This document shows, piece by piece, positions 1-9,476 of a stretch of 64,000 nucleotides of DNA. The DNA lies in assembly GCF_900143055.1 (NCBI RefSeq), contig NZ_FRCW01000013.1:21444-85443 (forward strand), given 5' to 3'. The notes beneath the pieces were generated by a model. It saw only the letters and a list, made by a program, of their open reading frames with translations, was not told where the DNA came from and ran no database searches. A program made the position numbers and the translations under genes. The stretch is from Fibrobacter sp. UWR3. Its GTDB lineage: Bacteria > Fibrobacterota > Fibrobacteria > Fibrobacterales > Fibrobacteraceae. Position 1 is the stretch's first letter, and each line of letters opens with the position of its first letter.

Positions 1-449
1 TCGGGAATCAACTTGTACTTGCAATCGATGGCGCATACCGGGTATGCCCCGAGCAAAAGCCAGAACATCGCGATCGCCGACGCCCACACCGCGGGCTCAG
101 TGACCGGCGCCGTGAAAAATGCGGCCGACACGGGCACGCCGCCTATCACCGCGACAGCCGCAAACAGCGCAACCGCCCCAAGCAAACCGCAGAGAGCCTC
201 CCCAATCGGGTAAATCACGCTGATGGGTTGCTTGCAGCAGGCGCTCTTCCCGCGGAGCCATAGCCACCCCACGATAGGAAGATTGTAACGGATAGGGATA
301 TGCTTCTTGCACAGCGGGCAGTGGCTCGGCGGGTTTATGAGCGAAATCCCGCGAGGCATGCGGTAAACAATCACGTTGTAGAAGCTCCCGACGCACGCGC
401 CGAGGGCAAAAAACACCAAAAGCCAGTACCAGAGGGGGATTTCCTGCAT
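1..449 (-). CDS. Prepilin peptidase (A24 family), N-terminal part, cut by window edge
   Basis: The first 149 codons of a type IV prepilin peptidase/N-methyltransferase (PilD/GspO type), an inner-membrane aspartic protease that cleaves and methylates prepilins. Translation from the ATG at 449 gives a first membrane segment with GACVGSFYNVIVYRMP, the classic GxxxGSFxNVxxxRxP motif, then CPLC, a WLWLRGKSACC segment and YPIGE. The first catalytic Asp lies in AIDCKYKLIP, just before the window ends; the second lies outside. The second half of the usual four-cysteine cluster is altered: the expected CxxC before QPIS reads SACC. A second gene diverges at 590 with 140 bases between. Confidence 0.9.
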   Translation of the reverse strand, partial: MQEIPLWYWLLVFFALGACVGSFYNVIVYRMPRGISLINPPSHCPLCKKHIPIRYNLPIVGWLWLRGKSACCKQPISVIYPIGEALCGLLGAVALFAAVAVIGGVPVSAAFFTAPVTEPAVWASAIAMFWLLLGAYPVCAIDCKYKLIP

Positions 450-589
450 AAAAAACCTCAAAAACAATACATACTAGAATATATAAACAAAGTCGGGTGT
501 TTGTTTTTCCGAATTAAAAAGATAAATTTAAAAATGCAGGACGCTCCCCCGAGCGCCCCGTTGTTTCGTGTTTAAAAAAGGAATCCTAT

Positions 590-3500
590 ATGCGTTTGAG
601 AATTTCTTGTCTGATTCTTGCCCTGGCAGCATGCATCGCCGTCCTCTACGGCTGTTCAAGAGAATCCTCCATCGTGGAAAATCCCCGCCTCAGGAACAAT
701 CATTCCATAGTATTCGCTTTCGACAAGCCCTTCGATAACGCCGAGGCTTTCGCGGATTCCATCAGGCACGCAGACATGCCCGCCGACTCTATCGCCGATA
801 CCATCACCGTCACCGTGAACGACTCCGTCTACTTCATGGGCTTCCTGCCGCTCTATGCCGAAAAGATCTACCGTTTCGAATGGATCTTTGGCGACACCGT
901 CATCACAAGCGAAAACACCCGCGTGCAAAGCTGGTCCTACGACAGCGCGGGCGTGTACTTCCCCATCTTCCGTGCCGTAGACGGTAACAACGCCATCGAT
1001 ACCGCCGGCATCCACCGCCGCCCGCTCTACATCCGCGTCATCGACACGCCTCCCCTGCTCGACGTCCCGCGCGATACCGTAAGGGCCCGCCACAAGAAGC
1101 CAGCCACGTTCACCGTACGCGCCATCGACACCTGCGGCACCATCGAGAAATTCAAGGTGGACCTCGACGCGAAGGGCAAGGACACCGCGAAGGTCTGGAA
1201 GGCCGAAAAGATTGAAGGCACGGACAGCCTCACGATTACCATTCCCTATGTCGAAGGCGACGTGGATTCCCTCGGGAACCAGACCATCTTTGTAATCGCC
1301 ATCGACGACGACGGCAACGAGACCCTCGACACCGTGTACCTGCACTTCAACCAGCCCCCCACCATCGAGATGCTGCAGCCGGTCGACAACGCCTCGCTCA
1401 GCAACAAGAAGCGCCAGGCGCTCTACTACCGCGCCGAAGACAAGGACAACCCGGGTTCGCTGCGCTACTTCATCCGCATGGCAAAGAGCCCCGACGGCCG
1501 TAATCCGCCTATCTTTACCGACCCCGAAGAAAGCCTCATCGCCGCAAACATCGTCGAGAAGAGTTTCGAGATTATCGAAATTACGCCGGATTCCCTCGTT
1601 CGCAACAAAGTCAACCTCGCGGGCATCATCTACTGGGATGTGTGGGTGACCGACGGCTACGACACCGTGTACGCAAAGCACGTCAAGGACGGCGACAAGG
1701 AACGCCCCTGGAAGTTCTACCTGGGCGAGACCAGCGGCAACGCGAACCTCGAGGATATCGACGGCAACATCTGGGGCTACGCCAAGTACCAGGGATGGAC
1801 CGGACGCCACTCCACCATCCGCATCACTGCCGAAGACACCCTCGGTAACAAGTTCTACACGCACACGAACGAGAGGGGCGTGTACGACATCAACCTTAAG
1901 CCGGGCATATACAACGTCCTTGCGACCGACACCTCGGGCTACCGCTTCGCCGACACGCTGCTCAAAAAGCGCCAGGTGTTCCCCGACGACACGGTATTCC
2001 TCGACACCTTGGTCCTCCGCGACACATCAAAACCCATCATCACATTCGACCCGATAGACACGCTGAATGTCCGCGACTTCCAGTTCGCCTTCAAGCTCTA
2101 CGACTTCGGTTCGCAGGTGGCTAGCGCAACAGCATGGCTCGACGGCAAAGAGGTCGAACCCTCGTACTTCACCACCAACAGCTGGAGCAGGAACCACACC
2201 GGGCTCCTTGACGGGAACCACGCATTCAAGCTGGTCGTGAAGGACAGCGCGGGCCTCGTTTCCGATACCGCAAGAATGAACTTCCGTGTAGACGCATCGC
2301 TGATTACACTTTCCATCGACGGCAAGACATCGAAGATGGTGAATTCCACCCAGGCAATCACGTTCACCGCAAAGGTCGAGAACGCCATCCCGATGCCGGA
2401 TTCCTTGAACTGGATGAGCAACATCGAAAATGGCCCGACCTTCCGCAGCGAGGTGAACCCGACCGATAGCACCGCAACACTCGTGATAGACCTGTCGATG
2501 ATGCCCTCAGGCTTCGAGCAGGGAACATTCTACGAGATGGTCGCGAAGACAGACGACAACATCCAGACAAACAAGGTTCGTTTCGGCTTCTTCGATAACG
2601 GCCCGATTGTCTACTTTGAATCGCCGACAAACGATACATCCGTTTCCATCAACGACTCGATCAGTTACACCCTATTCGCATTCGGCAACAACAGCGATCC
2701 CGACGTCCAAACATTCTCCCTTGCCTGGACATGTGACAGCGGGACGCCCTGCCCGACAGACAACTCGACGGAAGGCAAAATTTCCTGGAGCACTACGGGC
2801 CAGAAAAAACTGATTGTCGAAATAACCAACGCCGATTCCGAACACAAGAAGGACACGCTCCTCGTGAACGTAATCCCCGACCCGCCCACCATCCGCGTAA
2901 AGCAGGAAAGCAACGACGACCGCCACAAGATCAATTCCTACGCAGACGTTACCGTAAGCGCAAGCGACAAGTACGGCACCATCACAAAGATTGACTGGGG
3001 CTGCACCAACGGCACCATGTTCACCTTCGACGAGGAAAAGCAAATCGACCCGCCCGCAAAGAGCATCACCGACGTCCCGGTAAAGCTCCTCATGTCGGGC
3101 ACGGCGACAAACAACTTCCGCTGCATAGTCCGCGTGACCGACGATGACGGCGAAACCGCAAGCGACACGCTTACCTTCAGGGTGCTTCAGGACCTGCCGT
3201 TCATCTCGATAAACCAGAAGAACAAGACGCTCACCATCAAGGACCAGACGCAAATCAGTTTCGTTGCGGTCGATACCCTCGGGCAACTTGTAGGCTACGA
3301 GCTCGCCTGTGACAGCGTCAAGAGCAACCTGAAGAACAACTGGACCGATATCTCGGCGAGCGCGCCCACCGTCACCATGCCGCCCGAAGCCTGCACGTGG
3401 TACTGCGCCATCCAGGTAACCGACGACGACGGCAACAAGGCCCGCGACACGGCGACGTTCACCGTGCTGCAGGACCCGCCGACGGTCCAGGTGCTCGGGA

Positions 3501-5860
3501 ACTACACCGTCACCATCAAGGATACCATCAGGCTCGACGCCATCGCGAACGACCGCTACGGCGAAATCGCGCTATACGAATGGGGCTGCGGTTCTGCCGG
3601 GGCAAGCAACATCGGGTTCACCTACTCGAGCCCGAACTCTCCCAGCTTCTCCGCGGTAATGCCCGCAACGGCTCAGGATAACTACCGCTGCATTATCCGC
3701 GTGACCGACGATGACGGCAACACCGCCCGCGATACCACGCTTATCAACATCATCCAGGCGCCGCCCACGGTCATTGTCGCGAACGAGTCGGCAATCGTGC
3801 GCGAAGGCTACAACATCGTGCTGAACGCGACCGCCTACGACTACCCCGACTATCCGGGCGAAATCGTGAAGCGCGAATGGAGCTGCGGCGCACCCGCCGA
3901 AATCGCGAACCGCTGGAAAACCGTCTCGCAGTTCGATACCGTCTGGAAGGCACCCGCCGCCGTAGCCACGTTCTACTGCATCGCCCGCGCGACCGACAAC
4001 GACGGCAACACCGCGATGGACACCATGAACATCAACTTCTCCACCGAACTGCCCATCATCAACGTGAAGGACGAAGAAATCTTCATTACCGCGGGCGAAC
4101 AGTTCGAGCTCAACGCATCCGTCAACAACGTGTGGCAGGGAATCAGCTGGTTCACCTGGGAATGCTTCGACAAGGCAACCAAGAAGACTCTCGAGTCGAA
4201 GGTCACCAAGTACGACTACTACGCGAACGGTTCAAGTTTCTACGACTACCGCGAAGGCAGCTTCACGATAGACGGCAAGGACATATACTGCGTGGTCACC
4301 GCCGAAGAATCGAGCACCAAGGCTGAATTCAGCGACACGACCTTCATCAACATCATCAAGGTTTCTCCCGTGGGCGTGATTACCGCGGCCGATACCGTTT
4401 ACCTGTGGAGCGGTGACGAATCTTTCGACAAGGGCGAGCCCTACTACTTCTACACCTCCGAATGGGGCGGACAGAACTCCACGCTCGGGACCATCGGCAA
4501 CGCAAGCATGCAGGATTTCTGGTGGAATTTCAGCAACGTAGACGGCAACTACTACCAGGGTAACCGCGACGGTTCTCTCGATACCAGCACGCTCGAGTTC
4601 AACTCCGCGTTTATCCGCAGCACCCGCGAGAACTCCATGACCATCTGCCTCGACTACCGAGACAGTTCCGCGGAATACGTGACGCAGGCGTTCTACGCAA
4701 GGCACCGCGCCGAAGAAGTCTGCCGCAAGGTATACTTCCGCAAGGCATGGCGCAACCTCGCCACCAGCGACACCGTGCTCGAGACGGCCAAGATGACGAC
4801 GCCACCGGTTCTCGAAACCATAGGGAACAAGCCCGTCATCGCCTACCTCAAGAACAGCACGACCGTCGTGACCAAATACCTGGATGGTTCTACCTGGAAT
4901 GCGCTCAGCACAAGCGGGATTACCGCAGCCGATTCCATTTCCGCAATCAAGATGGCAAGCGATGGTTCGAACCTCTACCTCGCCGTACTCACCAGCGCCG
5001 GCAAGCTCAACGTGTACAAGTCCGCCAGCGGCACATCCGCATGGGCCAGCGTTGGTAGCACAGTTACCGAAAATGCGGCGAGCGTGAGCCTTGTATGCAA
5101 GCCCGGTGTAACGGACCGTCCGGTCGTAAGCTACATCCTGAAGAACAAGCAACCCAAATTCGGCCACTGGAACGGGACCACATGGACCGAGGTGAGCATC
5201 CCGACCAGGAACTCCATCAAGGTCCGCGAACTGCAAGCGGCCTTCACGGAAAACGGTGCGCTTACAGCAATCTATGTCGACACCACCTCCAGTTACAAGG
5301 CTTACTACGTGATGTTCGGCAATGACTACAGCGTGAAGAAAAAGGATTCCGAAATTTCGAGCAACGTAAATGGCGTGAACCTCGCCGTTTCGGGCAACAC
5401 GCTCTACATGGGATTCCTGAACCGCGATACTGAACACTACGGCCCGTATGTGTACAAGGGAAGCGTAGGCACCAATTCCATCACGTGGGACAAGTCGGGC
5501 GTATTCGGGGCATCCATCCACGAAGGCCTGCTCGCCTACCACATCAGCATCAACACCTTCGACGGCAAGCTATACGCCATCGTCGATGACAAGGGCAAGC
5601 CCTCGCTCGCACAGAGCCACGTGTTCAAGCTCGAAGGGAACACCTGGAAACTCATGGGCGAAAACGAGCTCCCGTACTTCAAGGCCGTGTTCTACAACAA
5701 CAATAACTACTACCTGAGAGGCTCTGTCCCAAGCATCGCAGTCGCAGGCAACGGAGGCGTGTACATCTCGATGCTCGCCTGGGAAAACGCGGGCGGCAGC
5801 GGTAAGAACTTCGGGCCCATCGTCATGAAGTACGTGGCAGATTCCTGGACGGTTCACTAG
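590..5860 (+). CDS. Giant repeat lipoprotein (PKD/Ig-like repeats, propeller-like C-terminus)
   Basis: A 1756-residue surface lipoprotein of unknown function. It starts with a lipoprotein signal peptide whose lipobox is LYGC (Cys about 22). Multiple Ig/PKD-like beta-sandwich repeats follow. The clearest four have the recurring strand (C-x-V-R)VTDDDGNxAxDT near residues 843, 938, 1035 and 1133, a period of about 96, with paired Cys in each (GC...C). An earlier copy with IDDDGNETLDT is near 233. From about 1400 to the end the repeats stop and Gly/Ser-rich strands resemble a beta-propeller (PVIAYLKN, PVVSYILKN). A start-proximal AAGGA precedes ATG. It probably works as an extracellular adhesin or scaffold; that role is inference. 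Confidence 0.8.
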   Translation: MRLRISCLILALAACIAVLYGCSRESSIVENPRLRNNHSIVFAFDKPFDNAEAFADSIRHADMPADSIADTITVTVNDSVYFMGFLPLYAEKIYRFEWIFGDTVITSENTRVQSWSYDSAGVYFPIFRAVDGNNAIDTAGIHRRPLYIRVIDTPPLLDVPRDTVRARHKKPATFTVRAIDTCGTIEKFKVDLDAKGKDTAKVWKAEKIEGTDSLTITIPYVEGDVDSLGNQTIFVIAIDDDGNETLDTVYLHFNQPPTIEMLQPVDNASLSNKKRQALYYRAEDKDNPGSLRYFIRMAKSPDGRNPPIFTDPEESLIAANIVEKSFEIIEITPDSLVRNKVNLAGIIYWDVWVTDGYDTVYAKHVKDGDKERPWKFYLGETSGNANLEDIDGNIWGYAKYQGWTGRHSTIRITAEDTLGNKFYTHTNERGVYDINLKPGIYNVLATDTSGYRFADTLLKKRQVFPDDTVFLDTLVLRDTSKPIITFDPIDTLNVRDFQFAFKLYDFGSQVASATAWLDGKEVEPSYFTTNSWSRNHTGLLDGNHAFKLVVKDSAGLVSDTARMNFRVDASLITLSIDGKTSKMVNSTQAITFTAKVENAIPMPDSLNWMSNIENGPTFRSEVNPTDSTATLVIDLSMMPSGFEQGTFYEMVAKTDDNIQTNKVRFGFFDNGPIVYFESPTNDTSVSINDSISYTLFAFGNNSDPDVQTFSLAWTCDSGTPCPTDNSTEGKISWSTTGQKKLIVEITNADSEHKKDTLLVNVIPDPPTIRVKQESNDDRHKINSYADVTVSASDKYGTITKIDWGCTNGTMFTFDEEKQIDPPAKSITDVPVKLLMSGTATNNFRCIVRVTDDDGETASDTLTFRVLQDLPFISINQKNKTLTIKDQTQISFVAVDTLGQLVGYELACDSVKSNLKNNWTDISASAPTVTMPPEACTWYCAIQVTDDDGNKARDTATFTVLQDPPTVQVLGNYTVTIKDTIRLDAIANDRYGEIALYEWGCGSAGASNIGFTYSSPNSPSFSAVMPATAQDNYRCIIRVTDDDGNTARDTTLINIIQAPPTVIVANESAIVREGYNIVLNATAYDYPDYPGEIVKREWSCGAPAEIANRWKTVSQFDTVWKAPAAVATFYCIARATDNDGNTAMDTMNINFSTELPIINVKDEEIFITAGEQFELNASVNNVWQGISWFTWECFDKATKKTLESKVTKYDYYANGSSFYDYREGSFTIDGKDIYCVVTAEESSTKAEFSDTTFINIIKVSPVGVITAADTVYLWSGDESFDKGEPYYFYTSEWGGQNSTLGTIGNASMQDFWWNFSNVDGNYYQGNRDGSLDTSTLEFNSAFIRSTRENSMTICLDYRDSSAEYVTQAFYARHRAEEVCRKVYFRKAWRNLATSDTVLETAKMTTPPVLETIGNKPVIAYLKNSTTVVTKYLDGSTWNALSTSGITAADSISAIKMASDGSNLYLAVLTSAGKLNVYKSASGTSAWASVGSTVTENAASVSLVCKPGVTDRPVVSYILKNKQPKFGHWNGTTWTEVSIPTRNSIKVRELQAAFTENGALTAIYVDTTSSYKAYYVMFGNDYSVKKKDSEISSNVNGVNLAVSGNTLYMGFLNRDTEHYGPYVYKGSVGTNSITWDKSGVFGASIHEGLLAYHISINTFDGKLYAIVDDKGKPSLAQSHVFKLEGNTWKLMGENELPYFKAVFYNNNNYYLRGSVPSIAVAGNGGVYISMLAWENAGGSGKNFGPIVMKYVADSWTVH

Positions 5861-5885
5861 AAACATTTAAATATCGGAGATTTTA

Positions 5886-6332
5886 ATGAATATCGAAATT
5901 GCAGCGATTTGTGATGCGGCCACCGCGAACGGCATTGGCGGAAGGCTCAATATACTGGGCGCATTCGACAGGGTGTTCCCCGCAAAGTTCCCCTTCGTGA
6001 TACCGCAGTGCGCGGCGGCCTTCCGCATCCGCTACCAGCGTGCCGAAACAGGCACGCACAAATTGGCGCTCTCCATCGAAGATGTTTGCGGGCACCCCAT
6101 CGTGCCGGTAATGGAATCGAACATTCCCTTCGAGCCGGTCGCCACCGGGCTCGATACCGCGGCAATCAACCTGGTGCTCAACATGCAGCGCCTGCAGATT
6201 ACCCGCCCCGACAAGTACATCGTGCGGCTCATCGTCGACGACGAGGAACTCATATTCCTGCCGCTCTACATTCTCGAGGACCCGCGCGCAAAGCAGGCCA
6301 ACCCGCCCGCCGATGGCGAGGTAAGGAACTAG
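5886..6332 (+). CDS. Small cytosolic protein, DUF6941-like
   Basis: A 148-residue soluble protein without signal peptide or membrane segment. It opens with IAAICDAATANG and RLNILGAFDRVF, then FPFVIPQCAAAFRIRYQ, a pattern I associate with the DUF6941 family of uncharacterised beta-sandwich proteins; the family name is from memory and moderately sure. GGAG lies 7 bases before the ATG. It sits 25 bases after the giant lipoprotein and 7 bases before the next lipoprotein, so co-transcription is likely. Function unknown. Confidence 0.7.
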   Translation: MNIEIAAICDAATANGIGGRLNILGAFDRVFPAKFPFVIPQCAAAFRIRYQRAETGTHKLALSIEDVCGHPIVPVMESNIPFEPVATGLDTAAINLVLNMQRLQITRPDKYIVRLIVDDEELIFLPLYILEDPRAKQANPPADGEVRN

Positions 6333-6339
6333 GCAGGCG

Positions 6340-6855
6340 ATGCTCCCGCAAATCCGTTCACGGCTAGCGGCATTTTCCCTGATGGCGGGGGCGTTCACGC
6401 TCCTTGCCTGCAGCAGTATAAACGACAGCTGGGAGGTGAAGGGCGGAGGCTACATTAAGTATAAAGTAAATGACGGCGAGAGCCACACCATCGAGCTCGG
6501 TCCGGACGATGTGGAAATACCCTTTATCCGAAACAGCCACCATTACCTGTACGTAAAGACGCAACTCGAGGAAAGCAGTCGCGGGGACCAGATTGCCTTC
6601 ATGGTGAACAACCCCAAGTTGGGCAACAACGCTCCCGTGCAGGAATATTCGTGGTTTAGCATGGAATTTTCCGAGCAGGGGCGCATTTTCGCCGAAAACA
6701 GCACCGTGCACATTGACCAGAAGGACGATTCCACCTGGACCGCCGACCTGGAACTCTACACAGCGGACTGCCGGAACGGTCACTGCATCGACACGCTCCC
6801 CAAGTTGAAAATCACCGGCCGATTCCGCTACTGGATACCCGAAGAATACCGCTAG
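6340..6855 (+). CDS. Small lipoprotein, function unknown
   Basis: A 171-residue protein with an N-terminal Arg pair, a hydrophobic segment and the lipobox LLAC (Cys about 24), so it is exported and lipid-modified. The mature part is polar and beta-rich (WEVKGGGYIKYKVNDG, WFSMEFSEQGRIF, FRYWIPEEYR) with a Cys pair in DCRNGHC. I do not recognise a family. It starts 7 bases after the preceding stop. The next gene is a tRNA with its own promoter, so this probably ends the transcription unit that began at 590. Confidence 0.7.
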   Translation: MLPQIRSRLAAFSLMAGAFTLLACSSINDSWEVKGGGYIKYKVNDGESHTIELGPDDVEIPFIRNSHHYLYVKTQLEESSRGDQIAFMVNNPKLGNNAPVQEYSWFSMEFSEQGRIFAENSTVHIDQKDDSTWTADLELYTADCRNGHCIDTLPKLKITGRFRYWIPEEYR

Positions 6856-6883
6856 ACCCCCGAAAAAGGGGTAAAATCGCCCC

Positions 6884-6912
6884 TTGACAAAACGGGTACA
6901 AGTTTCTACTAT
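6884..6912 (+). promoter_or_regulatory. Promoter of tRNA-Val
   Basis: TTGACA at 6884-6889, a 17-base spacer, and TACTAT at 6907-6912. This is a near-perfect sigma-70 promoter ending 14 bases before the tRNA. Confidence 0.8.
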
Positions 6913-6926
6913 TGGGCTACCTTAAT

Positions 6927-7000
6927 GGTCGATTAGCTCAGTTGGTTAGAGCGCCACCTTGACATGGTGGAGGTCACAGATTCGAGTTCTGTATCGACCA
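6927..7000 (+). tRNA. tRNA-Val (anticodon GAC)
   Basis: A complete cloverleaf. The acceptor stem GGTCGAT pairs with ATCGACC. The D arm is GCTC...GAGC, the anticodon stem CCACC/GGTGG encloses the loop TTGACAT with anticodon GAC, and the T arm ACAGA/TCTGT encloses TTCGAGT. The discriminator base is A7000 and the 3' CCA is not encoded (CTG follows). Confidence 0.96.
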
Positions 7001-7004
7001 CTGC

Positions 7005-7035
7005 AAAAGACCCTGCAAAGCAGGGTCTTTTTTTA
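7005..7035 (+). terminator. Terminator of tRNA-Val
   Basis: Perfect stem AGACCCTGC / GCAGGGTCT around an AAA loop, followed by seven T. It starts four bases after the tRNA. Confidence 0.92.
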
Positions 7036-7093
7036 TAGTGAAGTTAAGATCTGCGCGGATTATTTGCGTGGGCACCTGCGGTACGTTTACGAC

Positions 7094-7116
7094 TAGGGAG
7101 GGCTTCGCCCTCCCTA
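7094..7116. repeat. 10-bp perfect hairpin without T-tract
   Basis: TAGGGAGGGC-TTC-GCCCTCCCTA, a perfect inverted repeat in the 180-base gap between tRNA-Val and HU. It has no poly-T on either strand. It may be an insulating hairpin or an interspersed palindromic repeat. Confidence 0.6.
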
Positions 7117-7121
7117 ATCTC

Positions 7122-7150
7122 AAAAAAAAAGAAACCGCTCGGAGAGCGGT
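7122..7150 (-). terminator. Terminator of the HU gene
   Basis: Read on the minus strand: ACCGCTC-TCC-GAGCGGT followed by TTC and nine T. It lies 31 bases past the HU stop codon. Confidence 0.9.
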
Positions 7151-7180
7151 CCCTTGAATTGCTTTTAAGGCAAACTAAGA

Positions 7181-7480
7181 TTACTTCTTAGCCTTGCTCT
7201 TGGCAGCGTCAGCCTTGAGAGCAGCACCGGCCTTGAAGCCGACGGTCTTGGAGGCCTTGATCTTGATGGTGGCGCCAGTCTGCGGGTTGCGGCCGGTACG
7301 GGCAGCGCGAGCCTTGACAGCGAAAGTGCCGAAGCCGATCAGCTGGACGTTGCCGTCCTTCTTGATGCCAGCGGCGATGCCGTCGAGCACAGCGTCGAGA
7401 GCGCGAGCAGCAGCAGCCTTGGATTCAATACCAGCTTCCTTGTTGGCGAGGATGGCGTCGATGAGTTCTTGTTTGTTCAT
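7181..7480 (-). CDS. HU-family DNA-binding protein
   Basis: A 99-residue nucleoid protein that binds and bends DNA as a dimer. It begins MNKQELIDAI and carries the family signature GFGTFAVKARAARTGRNPQTG that forms the DNA-binding beta arm, then a Lys/Ala-rich tail (AKSKAKK) extending past the usual 90 residues. AAGGAG lies before the ATG. A TATAAT is at 7522-7527 on the minus strand, about 40 bases upstream of the start, with only a weak -35 box. Its own terminator follows. This is a stand-alone, probably highly expressed gene. Confidence 0.95.
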   Translation of the reverse strand: MNKQELIDAILANKEAGIESKAAAARALDAVLDGIAAGIKKDGNVQLIGFGTFAVKARAARTGRNPQTGATIKIKASKTVGFKAGAALKADAAKSKAKK

Positions 7481-7591
7481 TTTTTAACTCCTTGAGTTGT
7501 TGAGATTAATTGTATGGTGATATTATACCTTTTTTTTAAGCATGTGGAATACTTTTTTTAAAAAAAGTGTCTTTTTCTGAGCCCTTTAAAA

Positions 7592-8719
7592 TCAAGCCTC
7601 GGGCGGTGGTCCGACCTCCGTAGACTCCGCTTCGGCAGCGTGTTCGTGGAACCTCTTGAGGTACACCAGGCATATGCAGGTGAAGGGTATGGCAACAAGT
7701 AAACCTAAGAAGCCCAACAACTTACCCCATATAGAAAGCGACAGGAGAATGCCCACCGGAGGCAGGTCCATGGAGCCTCCGACAATGCGCGGCACAAGGA
7801 AAAAATCCTGGATAACCTGCACCACCAGGTAAATGGAGCAGATGATGAGCGCAACTTCCCAGAACGGCAGTCCGGTGTTGAGAGCGTGGACGACCGCCAG
7901 TAGTAGTGCGAGCGGGATGGTCGTGAGCTGCATGTACGGTATCATGTTGAGTGCTCCGGAGAAAAGCCCGAATGCGACCCCCATAGGCAGTCCCATCACG
8001 CCAAAGCCAATGGCGTAAAGGATTCCGACGATAAGTGCAACCAGCGCCTGAGCTCGGAAGTAGTTACCCATGAATTTGTCTGTATCCATTGCAAACAAAC
8101 TAGCCTTACGGCGGAAACGCACCGGGAACGCATTCAGGATGCCGTTACGAATCTTGTGCATGTCGAGCATGATGAACACGAGATACATGAATATAATCGC
8201 AGCACTCGAGAACCACACGGCAACCGTACCCGTGTACGAGAGCACGCCCCACGCGCCGGGCAACACCTTCGAGGCGATATTCTGCACTTCGCTCCAGAAA
8301 TCCATGTGCTGCATGGCGGCTGCTAGTTTGTCCCAAGAAACCATCTCGCGGACCGTTTCCCACAGGTTGGCGGGCAGGAACTCGTTCAGTCGCGAAGACC
8401 ATTCAGAGTCGGTGAACATCCTTGCAATCAAAACGCCAAGCGTCTGGACTTCGTGCACGATTTGTGGAATAAACAACTTGCCTACGCCGAAAAGTATCAA
8501 AGCAAACGCAAGCAGCACGATAATAACGGCAATCACGCGCTTTTTTACCAGCGTCTGCAGCTTGTTCACAATCGGGTCGACAATGTAGGCGATAAGGAAC
8601 GCGGCAAAGAACGGGAACAGCACTCCGCGCAGGTAGTACACGAGCGCAAGCGAAATCCCGAGGCCGACCGTCCACAATATAAACCGCATAACGCGATCGA
8701 GCGTCCAGTGCTTAGACAT
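7592..8719 (-). CDS. AI-2E-family transporter (PerM/YdiK-type permease)
   Basis: A 375-residue integral membrane protein of the AI-2E transporter family (Pfam AI-2E_transport), whose substrates range from autoinducer-2 to ions. Hydrophobic segments flank a soluble stretch rich in amphipathic helix (residues about 100-150). The conserved features VDPIVNKL near the N-terminus and the C-terminal FFLVPRIVGGSMDLPPVGILLS are visible. I chose the ATG at 8719 because GGGAGGAAAG is directly before it and it overlaps the previous stop codon by 8 bases; an in-frame start at 8749 has no such site. Last gene of a four-gene cluster. Confidence 0.88.
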   Translation of the reverse strand: MSKHWTLDRVMRFILWTVGLGISLALVYYLRGVLFPFFAAFLIAYIVDPIVNKLQTLVKKRVIAVIIVLLAFALILFGVGKLFIPQIVHEVQTLGVLIARMFTDSEWSSRLNEFLPANLWETVREMVSWDKLAAAMQHMDFWSEVQNIASKVLPGAWGVLSYTGTVAVWFSSAAIIFMYLVFIMLDMHKIRNGILNAFPVRFRRKASLFAMDTDKFMGNYFRAQALVALIVGILYAIGFGVMGLPMGVAFGLFSGALNMIPYMQLTTIPLALLLAVVHALNTGLPFWEVALIICSIYLVVQVIQDFFLVPRIVGGSMDLPPVGILLSLSIWGKLLGFLGLLVAIPFTCICLVYLKRFHEHAAEAESTEVGPPPEA

Positions 8720-9476
8720 CTTTCCTCCCGTTTTTCGCGGGGCGTCCAATCACCCCGAAAAATTTCAGTTCAAGAACCACGAATACGGCAACCATCAGGG
8801 CAAGCACAATAAACATGGCACGTTCAAAATTCCGGTCGATTCCCCACGCACGAACCGACTTCACCTCGATTTCGTCGGGAATCCCGCGCATTACCCCGTC
8901 GCCGTTCACCACCTCGAGCGAAAGCGCGCGGTGCAGGTACGTGCGACCGTCATCCTCTTCCATGCCCATGGCCGAAATCCACCACACGGCGGTCCTGAAC
9001 TTGTTTATTGCAAAGCGCTCGCTGGTAAATGAACGCGAAGCCGGGACGCTCATGACCACAGGGCGCAAGGTTTCGCGGAAGCCTTCCTTAGTATATACCG
9101 GGTCGTCCGTCAGGATACGCACCGTAACGGAACGCATATACTTTGTAGCGAACACGACTTCCATGGAATCGAACCGCGAAAAGTCGAAATGCCCTACGGG
9201 GCGGCTGTTCACCGAATTGAGGTTGAACCCGACACCCACCGCCGGGTACGCGACACCCGAGCGCACGTTAATGTTTACGCCGAGCAGCGAATCGCCCGCA
9301 ACCACATCGCAGGTGGAGGTGCCGCCGAAGGCGGAATCGTCAAGCGGATAGAGCGGATACGCTCCATAGGGGAAGAACGTGCACCCCATCTGCCGGAATG
9401 CGCCGAACGCCCACGCCCACACGCCGAGCGCTACCAGAAAAACAGCAAGTAAGACAACCTTACTTCTTAGATTCAT
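8712..9476 (-). CDS. Membrane-anchored protein with periplasmic beta domain (paralogue 1)
   Basis: About 254 residues, with a membrane segment at each end (KVVLLAVFLVALGVWAW and AMFIVLALMVAVFVVLELKFF) enclosing a periplasmic beta-rich domain with FDFSRFDSMEVVF and VTVRILTDDP. It has the same architecture as the adjacent upstream gene, so the two look like diverged duplicates. The ATG at 9476 is preferred, preceded by GGGGA; a TTG at 9512 is possible. The start overlaps the upstream gene by 17 bases and the stop overlaps the AI-2E gene by 8. The carbohydrate-binding or sensory role suggested by the fold is inference. Confidence 0.72.
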   Translation of the reverse strand: MNLRSKVVLLAVFLVALGVWAWAFGAFRQMGCTFFPYGAYPLYPLDDSAFGGTSTCDVVAGDSLLGVNINVRSGVAYPAVGVGFNLNSVNSRPVGHFDFSRFDSMEVVFATKYMRSVTVRILTDDPVYTKEGFRETLRPVVMSVPASRSFTSERFAINKFRTAVWWISAMGMEEDDGRTYLHRALSLEVVNGDGVMRGIPDEIEVKSVRAWGIDRNFERAMFIVLALMVAVFVVLELKFFGVIGRPAKNGRKDV

